Positions 1 to 6,516 of a stretch of DNA of 23,255 nucleotides are shown piece by piece. The notes under the pieces are model-generated. The model saw only the letters and a program-made list of their open reading frames with translations. It was not told the origin of the DNA and searched no databases. Positions within the stretch are counted from its first letter, which is position 1; every line of letters begins with the position of its first letter. The position numbers were made by a program, and so were the translations under genes. Source of the DNA: CAYRHS01 sp964424125 (GTDB lineage: Bacteria > Actinomycetota > Acidimicrobiia > IMCC26256 > JAOSJL01); contig CAYRHS010000031.1 in NCBI GenBank assembly GCA_964424125.1, forward strand, positions 1-23,255, read 5' to 3'.

Positions 1-2
1 GG

Positions 3-47
3 GTTCTCGATGACGCGGACCCCGGTGCGGTGTTGACGGTTGCCTGA
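3..47 (+). other. possible 3' end of an unidentified coding sequence
   Basis: An open frame enters from the left edge and reads 14 residues (VLDDADPGAVLTVA) before a TGA at 45-47. The composition resembles an actinobacterial protein C-terminus, but 14 residues cannot identify a family and the other frames are also partly open. It lies just before the transposase remnant, so it could be the end of a neighbouring gene or of another mobile-element piece. Bases 48-94 hold nothing else I can name. Confidence 0.2.
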
Positions 48-94
48 GCTGGAGGGCTTGGGGCAGGGTCGCTCTCGATTCTGTGGAAGGGATC

Positions 95-396
95 GTGAGC
101 GAGAAGAAGAAGTACCGGACGTTCAGCCCGGAGCAGAAGCTGGAGATCGTGCTTGCTGCCTTGCGGGGCGATCGCAGCGTGCGGGATGTGTGCCGCGAGT
201 ACGAGATCGCCGAGACGCTCTATTACCAGTGGCGGGACCGGCACTTCGAGGGCGGCAAGGCGGCTCTCGCCACGCCTCGGGACCGTGGCGGTGATCCCGC
301 GACGCGGAGCTGCGCGAGGCCAAGCGGATCGGGCAGCTCGAGCGGACACTGGGCAAGAAGACCTACGAGTTGGAGGTCGCGGGGGAACTCTCGCGG
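95..396 (+). pseudogene. IS3-family transposase OrfA remnant, frameshifted
   Basis: OrfA of IS3-type elements is the small helix-turn-helix protein that binds the element's ends; OrfB supplies the DDE integrase. The GTG at 95 opens MSEKKKYRTFSPEQKLEIV, followed by a helix-turn-helix (VRDVCREYEIAETLYYQW), typical of this family. Near position 299 the frame is lost. The expected continuation (DAELREAKRIGQLERTLGKK, then a YELEVAGELSR segment) is in the frame beginning at 301, so an indel of 1 or 2 nt has broken the gene. The leucine-zipper-like segment is still readable up to about 396, where the sequence switches to an integrase tail. No OrfB is present. A programmed frameshift is unlikely because the break falls inside OrfA, not at the OrfA/OrfB boundary. 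It is a dead fragment, and I could not define an inverted repeat for it. Confidence 0.75.
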
Positions 397-501
397 ACCT
401 ACACGCATCTGATGCCGTCGAGCGAGGCGCGCGCACGGCAGGCGGTCGACTCGGCGTTCGGGAATCTCGCGGACTCTTCGCGGACTCAGAGCGCCGGTTG
501 A
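397..501 (+). pseudogene. C-terminal remnant of a tyrosine recombinase (phage-type integrase)
   Basis: In the same frame as the second half of the transposase remnant, the sequence reads TYTHLMPSSEARARQAVDSA and continues about 15 residues to a TGA at 499-501. This matches the extreme C-terminus of tyrosine recombinases, where the catalytic tyrosine sits in a T-x-Y-x-H-L context (tyrosine codon at 400-402) and is followed by a Glu/Arg-rich helix. All upstream parts of the integrase (core-binding domain and the R-H-R residues) are missing and replaced by OrfA sequence. The join falls around 391-397. This is either two overlapping insertions followed by deletion or a recombination scar. It cannot be a working integrase. 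Bases 502-532 separate it from the glnA stop and show no clear terminator. Confidence 0.6.
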
Positions 502-532
502 GCCTGTTTTCGCAGGTCAGACCCTTCCTACC

Positions 533-1969
533 TCAGATGTCGTAGTAGAGGTAGAACTCCCACGGGTGCGGGCGGAGCCGCATCGCGTCGATCTCGTTCT
601 CCCGCTTGTACTCGATCCACGTTTCCACGACGTCGGGCGTGAACACGCCGCCGGCGAGCAGAAAGTCGTGGTCGGCCTCGAGCGCGTCGAGCACGGCGTC
701 GAGCGAGCCCGGCACCTGCGGGACCTTCGCCAGCTCCTCCGGCGGGAGGTCGTAGAGGTCCCGGTCGACCGGCGTGGGCGGCTCGATGCGGTTCTGGATC
801 CCGTCGAGGCCCGCCATGAGCTGCGCCGAGAATGCGAGGTATGGGTTGCAGGACGGGTCCGGAACACGGAACTCGAGACGCTTCGCCTTCGGGCTCTTCG
901 AGTACAGCGGGATGCGGACACACGCGGAGCGGTTCCGCTGCGAGTACACGAGGTTCACCGGCGCCTCGTAGCCGGGGACGAGTCGCTTGTACGAGTTGGT
1001 CGTCGGGTTCGTGAACGCCAGGATCGCCGGCGCGTGCTTCAGCAGCCCGCCGATGTACCAGCGCGCGTTGTCGGAGAGGCCCGCGTAGCCCGACTCGTCG
1101 AAGAACGTCGGCTCACCGCCCTTCCAGAGCGACTGGTGGGTGTGCATGCCCGTGCCGTTGTCCTCGAAGACGGGCTTGGGCATGAACGTCACCGTGTAGC
1201 CGGCCGCGGCCGCAACGTTCTTGATCACGTACTTGTAGAGCATGAGTTTGTCGGCCATGCGCAGCAGCGTGTCGAAGCGCATGTCGATCTCGGCCTGACC
1301 GGCTGTGCCCACCTCGTGGTGCTGGACCTCGACGTCGACGCCGACGCGCTCGAGCGTGAGGATCATCTCGGAGCGCAGGTCCTGGAACTTGTCCATGGGC
1401 GGGACCGGGAAGTATCCCTCCTTGTAGCGGGGCTTGTACCCCTTGTTGGGGGTGCCGTCGAGCTCGCGCTCGCGTCCCGAGTTCCACACGCCCTCGACCG
1501 AGTCGATCTCGTAGTACGCCTCGTGTTGGTTTTGATCGAAGCGCACCGAGTCGAAGATGTAGAACTCCGCCTCCGGCCCGAAGTACGCGGTGTCGGCGAT
1601 CCCGGTGCCGCGCAGGTAGTCCTCGGCCTTCTTGGCGACGTAGCGCGGGTCCCGGGAGTACGCCTCACCGGTGACGGGGTCGCGCACGAAGCAGTTGATG
1701 TTCAGCGTCGCGTGCTGGCGGAACGGGTCGATGACCGCGGTGTTGGGGTCGGGCATGAGGAGCATGTCCGACTCCTGGATCTCCTGGAAGCCGCGGATCG
1801 ACGAGCCGTCGAAGCCGAGGCCCTCCTCGAAGACGTCCTCGCTCAGCTCGTGAGCGGGGACGGAGAAGTGCTGCATGAGACCCGGCAGGTCCGAGAACCG
1901 GACGTCGATGACCTCGATCCCCTCGTCGGCCACGAGCTTCAGCACGTCGCCGGGTGTGCGCTGCTCCAC
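533..1969 (-). CDS. glnA: glutamine synthetase, type I-beta
   Basis: Catalyses ATP-dependent synthesis of glutamine from glutamate and ammonium; a cytoplasmic dodecamer. The beta-Grasp N-domain contains GLGFDGSSIRGFQ. The catalytic domain has the EAEFYIF, NGTGMHTHQS, NPTTNSYKRL and NRSACVRIP signatures. The adenylylation loop NRIEPPTPVDRDLYDLPPEE places the target tyrosine at about residue 406, which marks the GSI-beta class controlled by GlnE. I chose the GTG at 1969 because a strong Shine-Dalgarno GGAGGT (1977-1982) lies 7 nt upstream and gives 478 residues, the usual actinobacterial length. An in-frame TTG at 1996 lacks such a site. The gene diverges from a second glutamine synthetase, and a candidate GlnR box lies between them. 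No glnE is visible in the window. Confidence 0.97.
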   Translation of the reverse strand: MEQRTPGDVLKLVADEGIEVIDVRFSDLPGLMQHFSVPAHELSEDVFEEGLGFDGSSIRGFQEIQESDMLLMPDPNTAVIDPFRQHATLNINCFVRDPVTGEAYSRDPRYVAKKAEDYLRGTGIADTAYFGPEAEFYIFDSVRFDQNQHEAYYEIDSVEGVWNSGRERELDGTPNKGYKPRYKEGYFPVPPMDKFQDLRSEMILTLERVGVDVEVQHHEVGTAGQAEIDMRFDTLLRMADKLMLYKYVIKNVAAAAGYTVTFMPKPVFEDNGTGMHTHQSLWKGGEPTFFDESGYAGLSDNARWYIGGLLKHAPAILAFTNPTTNSYKRLVPGYEAPVNLVYSQRNRSACVRIPLYSKSPKAKRLEFRVPDPSCNPYLAFSAQLMAGLDGIQNRIEPPTPVDRDLYDLPPEELAKVPQVPGSLDAVLDALEADHDFLLAGGVFTPDVVETWIEYKRENEIDAMRLRPHPWEFYLYYDI

Positions 1970-1976
1970 CGTCGGT

Positions 1977-1982
1977 ACCTCC
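1977..1982 (-). promoter_or_regulatory. Shine-Dalgarno that decides the glnA start
   Basis: On the minus strand this reads GGAGGT, 7 nt before the GTG at 1969-1967. It supports the shorter start over the TTG at 1996. Confidence 0.7.
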
Positions 1983-2034
1983 GTCTGTCCAAGCAAGGCA
2001 ATCGTCCGAACCGCAGCATCCTGGCAGCCCGGCA

Positions 2035-2050
2035 GTTTCCCGGCCGTATC
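2035..2050 (-). promoter_or_regulatory. candidate GlnR-binding box between divergent glutamine synthetase genes
   Basis: On the minus strand the sequence is GATAC-(6 nt)-GAAAC. The known actinobacterial GlnR box is a gTnAc-n6-GaAAc arrangement. The second half-site matches fully and the first matches 4 of 5 positions, with exact spacing. It lies 65 nt upstream of the glnA start and 83 nt upstream of glnA2, next to a glnR-like gene, as expected for nitrogen control. A single 16-bp match in a short intergenic region can still arise by chance. Confidence 0.4.
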
Positions 2051-2133
2051 CCGTCCATGAACGGAGTGTTAAACGGCCCAATCTGCCCGGCTCCCGGGCG
2101 GGTGGGGCCCCGCCCAACTGCCACACTTGAGAG

Positions 2134-3462
2134 ATGGACCGCCAGCACGAGTACGTCCTGCGGACCGTGGAGGAGCGTGGCGTGCGCTTCGTCCGGCTGT
2201 GGTTCACCGACGTCCTCGGGTTCCTGAAGTCGTTCTCCATCACCCCGGCCGAGCTCGAGCTCGCGCTCGACGAGGGCATGACCTTCGACGGCTCGGCCAT
2301 CGAGGGGTATAGCCGGGTCCAGGAGGCCGACATGCTGGCCCGACCCGACCCCAACACGTTCGAGATCGTCCCCTGGCGAGGTGACGAGGCCCCGGTCGCA
2401 CGGATGTTCTGCGACATCCACTACTTCTCGGGCGAGCCCTTCGACGGCGATCCCCGCCGCGTGCTGAAGCAGAACCTCGACCGCGCCCGGGAGAAGGGCT
2501 TCTCGTTCTACGCCGGCCCCGAGATGGAGTTCTTCTACTTCGAGTCGCGCCACGCGCCACCCGAGCCGCTCGACACGTCGGGGTACTTCGATCTCACGCC
2601 GTCCGAGAAGACCGCGGAGCTCCGCAAGCAGACGATCCTCACCCTCGAGGCGATGGGGATCCCGGTCGAGTACAGCCACCACGAGATCGGGCCCAGCCAG
2701 CAGGAGATCGACCTGCGCCACACGGACGCGCTCTCGATGGCGGACAACGTCCAGACGTTCCGCCTCGTCGTGAAGCAGGTCGCGGAACGCCTCGGCGTGC
2801 ACGCCACGTTCATGCCCAAGCCGATCGGGGGTGCCTTCGGCTCGGGGATGCACACCCACCTCTCCCTCTTCGAAGGCGACGTCAACGCGTTCCACGACCC
2901 CGGCGACCCGTACCAGCTCTCCAAGGTCGGGAAGGGGTTCATCGCCGGGTTGCTCCACCACGCCCGGGAGATCACGGCCGTCACCAACCAGTGGGTCAAC
3001 TCCTACAAGCGCCTGGTCGAGGGGTACGAGGCTCCCGTCCACGTGTGCTGGGCGCGCAACAATCGCTCGGCGCTGGTGCGGGTTCCGCTCGTCAAGCGGG
3101 GCAAGGAGAGCTCGACGCGCATCGAGTTCCGTTCGCCAGATCCCGCGTGCAACCCGTACCTCGCGTTCAGCCTGATGCTCGCCGCGGGTCTGAAGGGGAT
3201 CGAAGAGGGGTACGAGCTCCCACCCGAGGCCACGAACAACATCTACGAGATGACTCCCGAGGAGCGCCAGGTCGAGGGAATCGGGTCGCTGCCCGAGTCC
3301 CTCGCCGAGGCGATCGAGGTCATGGAGCGCTCGGAGCTCGTCGCCGAGGCTCTGGGTGAGCACATCTTCGAGCACTTCATCCGCAACAAACGGGCCGAGT
3401 GGGCTGCCTTCAAGGCCGACGTCTCGCCGTTCGAGCTCGAGCGCTACCTGGGGAAGCTGTGA
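2134..3462 (+). CDS. glnA2: glutamine synthetase family protein, type I-alpha-like (GlnA2-like)
   Basis: A 442-residue glutamine synthetase fold protein, shorter than the I-beta enzyme upstream. Visible signatures are MTFDGSAIEGYSR (N-domain), AGPEMEFFYFE, EYSHHEIGPSQQEID, GSGMHTHLSLF, NQWVNSYKRLVEGYEAP and the NRSALVRVP arginine region, so substrate and metal residues appear intact. It lacks the insertion and full adenylylation loop of GSI-beta; the corresponding stretch is NNIYEMTPEERQ. Actinobacterial GlnA2-type paralogues include enzymes that gamma-glutamylate polyamines, so the substrate may be ammonium or an amine; sequence alone does not decide. The ATG at 2134 has only a weak upstream purine run (GAGAG). 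The last codons overlap the glnR start (GTGA), so the two are translationally coupled. Confidence 0.9.
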   Translation: MDRQHEYVLRTVEERGVRFVRLWFTDVLGFLKSFSITPAELELALDEGMTFDGSAIEGYSRVQEADMLARPDPNTFEIVPWRGDEAPVARMFCDIHYFSGEPFDGDPRRVLKQNLDRAREKGFSFYAGPEMEFFYFESRHAPPEPLDTSGYFDLTPSEKTAELRKQTILTLEAMGIPVEYSHHEIGPSQQEIDLRHTDALSMADNVQTFRLVVKQVAERLGVHATFMPKPIGGAFGSGMHTHLSLFEGDVNAFHDPGDPYQLSKVGKGFIAGLLHHAREITAVTNQWVNSYKRLVEGYEAPVHVCWARNNRSALVRVPLVKRGKESSTRIEFRSPDPACNPYLAFSLMLAAGLKGIEEGYELPPEATNNIYEMTPEERQVEGIGSLPESLAEAIEVMERSELVAEALGEHIFEHFIRNKRAEWAAFKADVSPFELERYLGKL

Positions 3463-4145
3463 CAACCCAGTTCGACGCGCCACTGCTCGTCTACCCCGAC
3501 CCGGCCCCGCCGCTGCTCGCACAGATGCTCGACCTCTCGGGCTACATGTGGAAAGCCGTCGCGAACGCGTCGGTCGCGACGCAGTCCGAGCCGACGGAGG
3601 GCTGGGGCGGTGCCGTCGTCGCCGCGGACGAGGAGCCCGAGGACGCCTTCGGGATCTGCCGCGCGCTGCGCAAGCGCGTCGTCGCGGTCGAACCGATCCT
3701 CCTACGCGTCACGGGTGCGCAGCTCGACGAGCTCCAGCTGCGAGAAGACCTCTTCGACGACTTCGCCCTCACGCCCTTCCACCCGAAGGAGCTCGAAGCG
3801 CGGCTGCGCCACCTCATGTGGCGTGCGGGCCATGGCGCCCGACCCGAGCTCGTCGAGTACGGCGCGCTGGAGCTCAACCTCGAGACGTACCAGGCGGAGA
3901 TGTCGGGGCGGCCGCTCGACCTCACCTACATGGAGTACGAGCTGTTGAAGTTCTTCGTGATGCACCCGAACAAGGTGCACTCACGCGAGCAGCTCCTGTC
4001 CCGCGTGTGGGGCTACGAGTACTACGGCGGCGCCCGCACGGTCGACGTCCACGTCCGCCGGCTGCGGGCGAAGCTCGGCGAGCACCACGCGGGGATGATC
4101 CAGACCGTCCGCTCGGTCGGCTACAAGTTCGGCCACGCGCACTGA
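3459..4145 (+). CDS. glnR: GlnR-like orphan response regulator (OmpR-type winged helix)
   Basis: A 228-residue transcriptional regulator. Residues 1-120 form a degenerate receiver: the early acidic pair is replaced by YPDP, while an Asp near residue 57 (VVAADEE) aligns with the usual phosphoacceptor. The C-terminal half is an OmpR/PhoB winged helix with LDLTYMEYELLKFF, SREQLLSRVWGYEYYGG and RTVDVHVRRLRAKLG, very close to the GlnR DNA-binding domain. GlnR proteins are orphan regulators that act without a cognate kinase and activate nitrogen-assimilation genes. The start is the GTG at 3459, which overlaps the glnA2 TGA by 4 nt; a GGGGAAG just upstream serves as ribosome site. There is no histidine kinase nearby. 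Linkage to two glutamine synthetases and a GlnR-box-like site supports nitrogen control. Confidence 0.8.
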   Translation: MTTQFDAPLLVYPDPAPPLLAQMLDLSGYMWKAVANASVATQSEPTEGWGGAVVAADEEPEDAFGICRALRKRVVAVEPILLRVTGAQLDELQLREDLFDDFALTPFHPKELEARLRHLMWRAGHGARPELVEYGALELNLETYQAEMSGRPLDLTYMEYELLKFFVMHPNKVHSREQLLSRVWGYEYYGGARTVDVHVRRLRAKLGEHHAGMIQTVRSVGYKFGHAH

Positions 4146-4158
4146 GTTCCCGCTCCAC

Positions 4159-4171
4159 GCGCCTTCGGCGC
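4159..4171. terminator. short GC hairpin after glnR, possible bidirectional terminator
   Basis: GCGCC-TTC-GGCGC forms a 5-bp all-GC stem with a triloop, 13 nt after the glnR stop and in the convergent gap before the minus-strand small gene ending at 4230. There is no T-tract on either strand, so intrinsic termination is doubtful. The rest of 4146-4229 shows nothing else I can name. Confidence 0.25.
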
Positions 4172-4229
4172 CACGCCGCTCCGGCCCCGGGCTCGGGCGG
4201 CGCAGGCCCCTACGCCGCTGATCCTCGCC

Positions 4230-4394
4230 TCAGGCGCTCTGCGATCGAGAATCGACGTCGTCGGCGATCAGCCAGCCGAACAGCGCGCTCCAGATCGCGC
4301 CGCCGACGAAAAGCATCACCGGCGCGATCAGCGCCATGACGATCACGATCACCACCACTCCGACCACGCCGCCGAGCCTATTCGATGCGTGCAC
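4230..4394 (-). CDS. small two-helix membrane protein (54 aa), unidentified
   Basis: From a GTG at 4394 the minus strand encodes MHASNRLGG, then a strongly hydrophobic run (GVVVIVIVMALIAPVMLFVG), a short turn, a second hydrophobic stretch (AIWSALFGWLIA) and a charged tail DDVDSRSQSA. This suggests two membrane passes, or one long helix plus an amphipathic one. It begins 19 nt after the ridA stop on the same strand, so it is probably the last gene of the hydroxylase-ridA unit. No good Shine-Dalgarno precedes the GTG, and ATG codons further in would shorten it. I do not recognise a family. Support comes from hydrophobic patterning, codon use with G/C third positions, and location. It could be a chance open frame. 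Confidence 0.5.
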   Translation of the reverse strand: MHASNRLGGVVGVVVIVIVMALIAPVMLFVGGAIWSALFGWLIADDVDSRSQSA

Positions 4395-4413
4395 GAGCGT
4401 CGTATGTGACGCG

Positions 4414-4800
4414 TCAGGAACGCATCAGGGCCCAGGCCTCGATCTCGACCGACGCACCGAGCGGGAGCGCGGCTACGCCCACGGTCGAGCGGGCGGGCCG
4501 ATGGGTGCCGAAGGCGTCGCCGTAGGCGCGGTTCACCTCGCCGAAGGCATCGAGGTTGGTGACGAAGACGGTCGTCTTGGCGACGTCGGCCATCGAGACG
4601 CCTGCATCGGCGAGCACCGCCCGGAGGTTGCGCAACGCCCGGCGGGCCTCCGCCCCCGGTCCGCCCCCGACCAGCGCTCCCGTGCGGGGATCGAGCCCGA
4701 GCTGCCCGGAGCAGACGACCCAGTCGCCGGCGCGCACCGCGGGGACGTACGGCCCGGCTGCGGGGGCCGCGTTCGGCGTGGGGATCGGTTTGACGCTCAT
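4414..4800 (-). CDS. ridA: RidA/YjgF/UK114 family reactive-imine deaminase
   Basis: RidA proteins are cytoplasmic trimers that hydrolyse reactive enamine/imine intermediates released by PLP enzymes and amine oxidations. This 128-residue protein has the family fold order: PYVPAVRAGDWVVCSGQLGL near the N-terminus, a central VAKTTVFVTNLDAF segment, and RSTVGVAALPLGASVEIE at the end. The Arg of RSTVGV aligns with the conserved substrate-carboxylate arginine (Arg105 in E. coli RidA), so it is probably catalytic. The ATG overlaps the stop of the upstream hydroxylase-like gene (ATGA), indicating coupled translation and possibly a shared substrate. Its exact substrate cannot be read from the sequence; other Rid subfamilies also retain this Arg. 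Confidence 0.9.
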   Translation of the reverse strand: MSVKPIPTPNAAPAAGPYVPAVRAGDWVVCSGQLGLDPRTGALVGGGPGAEARRALRNLRAVLADAGVSMADVAKTTVFVTNLDAFGEVNRAYGDAFGTHRPARSTVGVAALPLGASVEIEAWALMRS

Positions 4801-6497
4801 CGTGCAGGGAAGCTAGTCGGACGTGGCCCACGCTCGGCGAGGGCGTTCCACGTGGCGGCGGCGACGGCGCCGAACACGGCATCGGACGAGCGGGCGAGCG
4901 GCGGTCCCGCATCGTCGACGATCTCGACCTCGATCGGAGGGGTCTCGCGCGCGCGGAGGATTCCGAACGAGCGGATCGTGAGGTCGAGTACCGCGCCGGT
5001 CTCGGCGTCGACCGCCAGCCCCTCGCTCAGCACCCAACCGAGCGCCATGTGCGCGGCGCCCGTGGCGTACGACCGCACGACCACCTCGTCGAGCAGGTCG
5101 CCGGCCGCGACCCTCACGCGCACCGCGGTCGGCACCGACCCGTCGTCCAGCTCGACCGCCGCGCCCGCGACCGCTCCGCCCGGCTTCCCCGCGACCGTGT
5201 CGAGCAGTACGGCACGGACGCGGTCATCGGCCGCGAGATCGATCCGATCGTCCCGGTCGAGCCCTGCGGACATGAGCGCACCCTCGACCAGGACGGCGGT
5301 CTCGGCCGATCCGACGGCGCGCAGGTGCTCGGCGACCGGCGGCCCGGGTACGTCGACCGGCCTCCAGTCGGCTGCCACGTCGATCGCGTAGAGGGCCGAG
5401 CTCCGGGCGTCGCCGAACGCCCCGGCCGTCGGTCCGGCGACCGCCCCCGAGATCACGAGGCGGCGCTCGGTCGGCCCGTACATCGCGGACGCGGCCATCG
5501 GCGGGCGCTTGGGTCCGAGGCGCACCACGTCCTCACGCGAGAACAGGACACGCACCGGTCGCCCGAGCCGGTCCGCGAGCTCCCGGGCGGCTGCCGGCGC
5601 GACTGACGTCTCCTTGCCGCCGAAGGCGCCGCCGTTCGCGAGTGGCGACGCCGGTTCCCCACCGGGCGCGCACCACGACGCGTCCGGCTCCAGATAGGCG
5701 GGCTCGACGAACGACGTCGCGAGGCGGACCCCGCCGTCGGGCTCCTCCGGAAGCGGAAGCGGCGGGACGGGCGGCACGGTGGTCCGCCGCCCCTGGACCT
5801 TGCCTGCGGCCTCGCGCGCTCCCGCGACCGAATCCGCGACGACCCAGTCGTGGCCGGCGGCCGCTTCGGTGGGCGCGCTCGTGCCGGCCGGGGCCAGGAC
5901 GGCGACCAGCACGTCACGCGGCGCGGTGTCGTCGGCGAAGCCGCCCTGTCCCAGCGGGACGTCGAGCGCGACGCGTTGCGGGACGCCACCCTCGAGCTCG
6001 GAGCGCCGCGAGGCAGCTTCGAGGTCGCGCGTCGGTACCGACCCCGTCGACCGCACCGCCTCGACGATCGTGCGCCAGCCCGTGCAGCGGCACAGATGAG
6101 CGTCGAGGGCGCGATCGAGCGCGGCGGAATCGTCGGCCCGGCCGGCCTCGAGCAGCGCCGCGCACCGAACGACGATCCCCGGAGTGCAGAACCCGCACTG
6201 CGACGCCCCCGTGTCGCAGAACGCGGCGACCAGCCGGTCGCGCACGGCCTCGTCGAGGCCCTCGACCGTGGTCACTGAACGTCCGGCCACACGAGCCACC
6301 GGCGTCACGCACGCGACTCGGGGCGCCCCGTCGACGAGCACGGTGCAACACCCGCACTGGCCCTGCGGAGCGCAGCCGTCCTTCACCGACGTCATGCCCA
6401 GCTCGTCCCGCAGAGCGTCGAGCAGGCTCACACCGGGATCGACCTCGACCACCGCGCCGTTGCACGTGAACACGAGGCGATCGGACACGGTCACCAT
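4797..6497 (-). CDS. fused 2Fe-2S / condensed molybdopterin hydroxylase-like protein
   Basis: A 566-residue protein related to xanthine dehydrogenase-family molybdenum hydroxylases. Residues 1-80 are a plant-type 2Fe-2S domain (C42, C48, C51, C63 in GCAPQGQCGCCTVLVDG). Residues 85-150 are the second 2Fe-2S domain (ASQCGFCTPGI, HLCRCTGW). The remainder resembles the molybdopterin subunit but spans about 400 residues instead of 700 or more. GGFADDTAPRDVLVAV, FVEPAYLEPDASWCAPGGEP, NGGAFGGKE and GRPVRVLFSREDVVRLGPKR are clear counterparts. Near the end, where active enzymes carry a G-x-G-E motif with the catalytic Glu, it reads GPPLARSSDAVFGA, so that Glu seems absent. No FAD subunit is nearby. 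The ATG at 6497 has a TATGCT element 8 nt upstream and no Shine-Dalgarno, suggesting a leaderless mRNA. The stop overlaps ridA. Reaction unknown; standard hydroxylase activity is doubtful. Confidence 0.8.
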   Translation of the reverse strand: MVTVSDRLVFTCNGAVVEVDPGVSLLDALRDELGMTSVKDGCAPQGQCGCCTVLVDGAPRVACVTPVARVAGRSVTTVEGLDEAVRDRLVAAFCDTGASQCGFCTPGIVVRCAALLEAGRADDSAALDRALDAHLCRCTGWRTIVEAVRSTGSVPTRDLEAASRRSELEGGVPQRVALDVPLGQGGFADDTAPRDVLVAVLAPAGTSAPTEAAAGHDWVVADSVAGAREAAGKVQGRRTTVPPVPPLPLPEEPDGGVRLATSFVEPAYLEPDASWCAPGGEPASPLANGGAFGGKETSVAPAAARELADRLGRPVRVLFSREDVVRLGPKRPPMAASAMYGPTERRLVISGAVAGPTAGAFGDARSSALYAIDVAADWRPVDVPGPPVAEHLRAVGSAETAVLVEGALMSAGLDRDDRIDLAADDRVRAVLLDTVAGKPGGAVAGAAVELDDGSVPTAVRVRVAAGDLLDEVVVRSYATGAAHMALGWVLSEGLAVDAETGAVLDLTIRSFGILRARETPPIEVEIVDDAGPPLARSSDAVFGAVAAATWNALAERGPRPTSFPAR

Positions 6498-6505
6498 CGC
6501 GAGGC

Positions 6506-6511
6506 AGCATA
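6506..6511 (-). promoter_or_regulatory. -10-like element (TATGCT) for a leaderless hydroxylase-ridA transcript
   Basis: TATGCT lies 8 nt before the ATG at 6497, and no ribosome site lies between. No convincing -35 is seen. It sits within the 19-bp gap to the divergent lipoprotein gene. Confidence 0.4.
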
Positions 6512-6516
6512 GGGGG

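Noticed and set aside
2096..2115. GC hairpin (GGGCGG/CCGCCC) in the glnA2 leader as an attenuator or riboswitch
   Set aside because: Only a 6-bp all-GC stem, expected by chance in this composition; no aptamer features or alternative pairing seen.
566..2227. Long open frame of about 550 codons on the plus strand opposite glnA
   Set aside because: It is the mirror of a well-conserved glutamine synthetase; its translation is Arg/Val/Glu-rich without domains, as expected for antisense frames in GC-rich DNA.
3225..3275. Adenylylation site in the GlnA2-like protein (NNIYEMTPEER)
   Set aside because: A Tyr is present, but type I-alpha enzymes that are not adenylylated also have a Tyr-containing segment here, and the surrounding GSI-beta loop is missing.
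1939..3522. Open frame of 527 codons on the minus strand opposite glnA2
   Set aside because: Same reason: antisense shadow of a gene with clear catalytic motifs on the other strand.
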